Of a DNA stretch of 6,776 bases, positions 5,493-6,776 are shown piece by piece. Source of the stretch: Legionellales bacterium (GTDB lineage Bacteria; Pseudomonadota; Gammaproteobacteria; PIVX01). The notes beneath the pieces are model-generated. The model saw nothing but the letters and a program-made list of their open reading frames with translations. It did no database searches and had not been told where the DNA came from. A program made the position numbers and the translations under genes. The DNA is taken from the NCBI GenBank assembly GCA_013215905.1, contig JABSQI010000094.1, positions 1 to 6,776 on the forward strand. Reading direction: 5' to 3'. Positions within the stretch are counted from its first letter, which is position 1, and every line of letters starts with the position of its first letter.

Positions 5493-6776
5493 GAAAATAC
5501 TTCTAGAACTAAATTTTGCATTTTTGATTATTTACTCAAAATTTTTTTCGTGGAATTTCAGAATACTATCAAAATTTGTAAATTCTAGATTAATTAAACC
5601 AATAATCAACTTGCAGATATTTCATTATAGAGTAAATTCATTAGGAAGCTCTAAAAGAGAAATTTCAACAGTTAAGCATAAAATTTTACTCTGCTATATG
5701 CGGTGCTTGCCCTATACTAGACATTCTATTATCTGCGCTTTCAAAAGAATAATTTCTGTTATTTTATTGATTTTAAAAAACCCTATAAATTTAATCCTTA
5801 AACTATTCAATAATAATATATCAACAGCAGAAGGTTATTTGAGATGTACATGTATTGAGAAAATAGAAAGAAACATTAAAATAATTTCTGAAGAAGATAT
5901 TACAAAAAATTGCTTTTACAAGCACAGTATACGACTCATAGCATTTTATTTACCACAATTTCATACTATCTATGAAAATGATAAATGGTGGGGCAAAGGA
6001 TTTACTGAGTGGGTTAATGTGAAAAAAGCTAAGCCCTTATTTAATGGACACTATCAGCCACACATCCCATTGGATGGATACTACGATTTAAGTAATATAG
6101 AATCACAAAAAAGACAGGTAGAATTGGCTAAGCAACATGGTTTAGGTGGTTTTTGTTTTTATTTTTATTGGTTTAAAGGTAAAACACTTCTTGAAAAACC
6201 AATTCGTCAATATTTAAATGAATCTTCGTTAGATCTACCATTTTGTTTATGTTGGGCAAATGAGAACTGGACTCGAACTTGGGAAGGGTTAGAAAAAATT
6301 ATTTTAATTGCTCAAGAGCACTCTGATGAAGATGATATTGAATTTATAAAATATATTAGCGTTTACATACAAGATAAGCGATATATAAGAATAAATGGTA
6401 AGCCTTTATTGTTAGTACATAGACCAGATAAATTGCCCAACGCTAAAAGAACAACCTCTTTATGGAGGGACTGGTGTAAAAATAACGGTATTGGCAAAAT
6501 TTATATAGCATATACTCAAGCTGATTTAGAAGAAGATCCTTGTGAATATGGTTTTGATTCATCTATTGAATTTCCTCCACGAACTCCTGCTTCAATACGA
6601 ACTGTCATTGGTCCTTCTGAGTTAGAGTCTAGCGAGTATTTTGGCATGAATGAAAATAAGAGTATTATCTATGATTGGAACAAACTTGTTGAGGCTAGTA
6701 AATACCAAATGAAAAGAAAATATAAAACTTTTTTAACAGTTAACCCAGGCTGGGATAATACTTCAAGAAGACCTAA
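5491..6776 (+). CDS. WbsX-type (GH99-like) glycan-processing protein, 3' part outside window
   Basis: Open for 428 codons from the ATG at 5491 to the right edge. Residues from about 147 match the WbsX domain, which is related to glycoside hydrolase family 99 and found in O-antigen and exopolysaccharide loci, where it is often annotated as a glycosyltransferase. Landmarks: IAFYLPQFH (150-158), WWGKGFTEWVNV (166-177), HYQPHIPL (187-194), GGFCFYFYWFKGK (219-231), CLCWANENWTRTWEG (252-266) and INGKPLLLVHRP (384-395). The 146-residue N-terminal extension is unassigned: hydrophobic and basic, with apolar stretches near 5-18 and 79-105, perhaps membrane-associated. The start is uncertain: an in-frame stop at 5470 bounds the ORF, the ATG at 5491 lacks a Shine-Dalgarno but fits the promoter, and alternatives are ATG 5698 or TTG 5839, the latter preceded by AGAAGG. 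The domain call is firm; the reaction is unknown. Confidence 0.88.
   Translation, partial: MKILLELNFAFLIIYSKFFSWNFRILSKFVNSRLIKPIINLQIFHYRVNSLGSSKREISTVKHKILLCYMRCLPYTRHSIICAFKRIISVILLILKNPINLILKLFNNNISTAEGYLRCTCIEKIERNIKIISEEDITKNCFYKHSIRLIAFYLPQFHTIYENDKWWGKGFTEWVNVKKAKPLFNGHYQPHIPLDGYYDLSNIESQKRQVELAKQHGLGGFCFYFYWFKGKTLLEKPIRQYLNESSLDLPFCLCWANENWTRTWEGLEKIILIAQEHSDEDDIEFIKYISVYIQDKRYIRINGKPLLLVHRPDKLPNAKRTTSLWRDWCKNNGIGKIYIAYTQADLEEDPCEYGFDSSIEFPPRTPASIRTVIGPSELESSEYFGMNENKSIIYDWNKLVEASKYQMKRKYKTFLTVNPGWDNTSRRP

Overview
The window is a strongly AT-rich stretch of a surface-polysaccharide (O-antigen, capsule or exopolysaccharide type) biosynthesis locus. It holds six genes. Two are cut by the window edges, and one is broken by a single-base frameshift. 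Well-placed Shine-Dalgarno sequences before rfbC, the oxygenase gene and the sulfotransferase gene, and sigma70-like promoter elements, suggest an AT-rich Gram-negative bacterium, possibly a gammaproteobacterium. They argue mildly against a typical Bacteroidota member. The dTDP-rhamnose genes fit a lipopolysaccharide- or capsule-bearing cell. I cannot name the genus.

Left part (1-1343, minus strand): rfbC (rmlC) followed by rfbD (rmlD), the last two steps of dTDP-L-rhamnose synthesis. rfbD runs off the left edge. From 1344 to 1708 lies a divergent intergenic region with candidate promoters for both directions.

Middle part (1709-4618, plus strand): a 2-oxoglutarate/Fe(II) dioxygenase gene overlaps by 4 bp (ATGA) with a gene for an RgpF-like (rhamnan synthesis F family) glycosyltransferase. 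Next comes a PAPS-dependent sulfotransferase gene that a one-base expansion of a poly-A run splits into two frames. Deleting one A would restore a 318-residue protein. The sulfotransferase also starts with an unexpected signal-peptide or membrane-anchor-like segment.

Right part: 872 bases without a convincing gene (4619-5490) carry a bulged hairpin, a 12-bp palindrome and possibly decayed minus-strand coding or IS-end remnants. A near-consensus promoter then precedes a gene whose product contains a WbsX-type (GH99-like) domain and which runs off the right edge.

Inferred logic: rfbC/rfbD supply dTDP-rhamnose, and the RgpF-like enzyme probably transfers a sugar, plausibly rhamnose. The WbsX-like protein is a further glycan-processing or transfer enzyme. 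The oxygenase and the sulfotransferase look like decoration enzymes that would hydroxylate and sulfate the glycan or a carrier. The sulfotransferase state may be variable because of the homopolymer. The substrates are not visible in the sequence.
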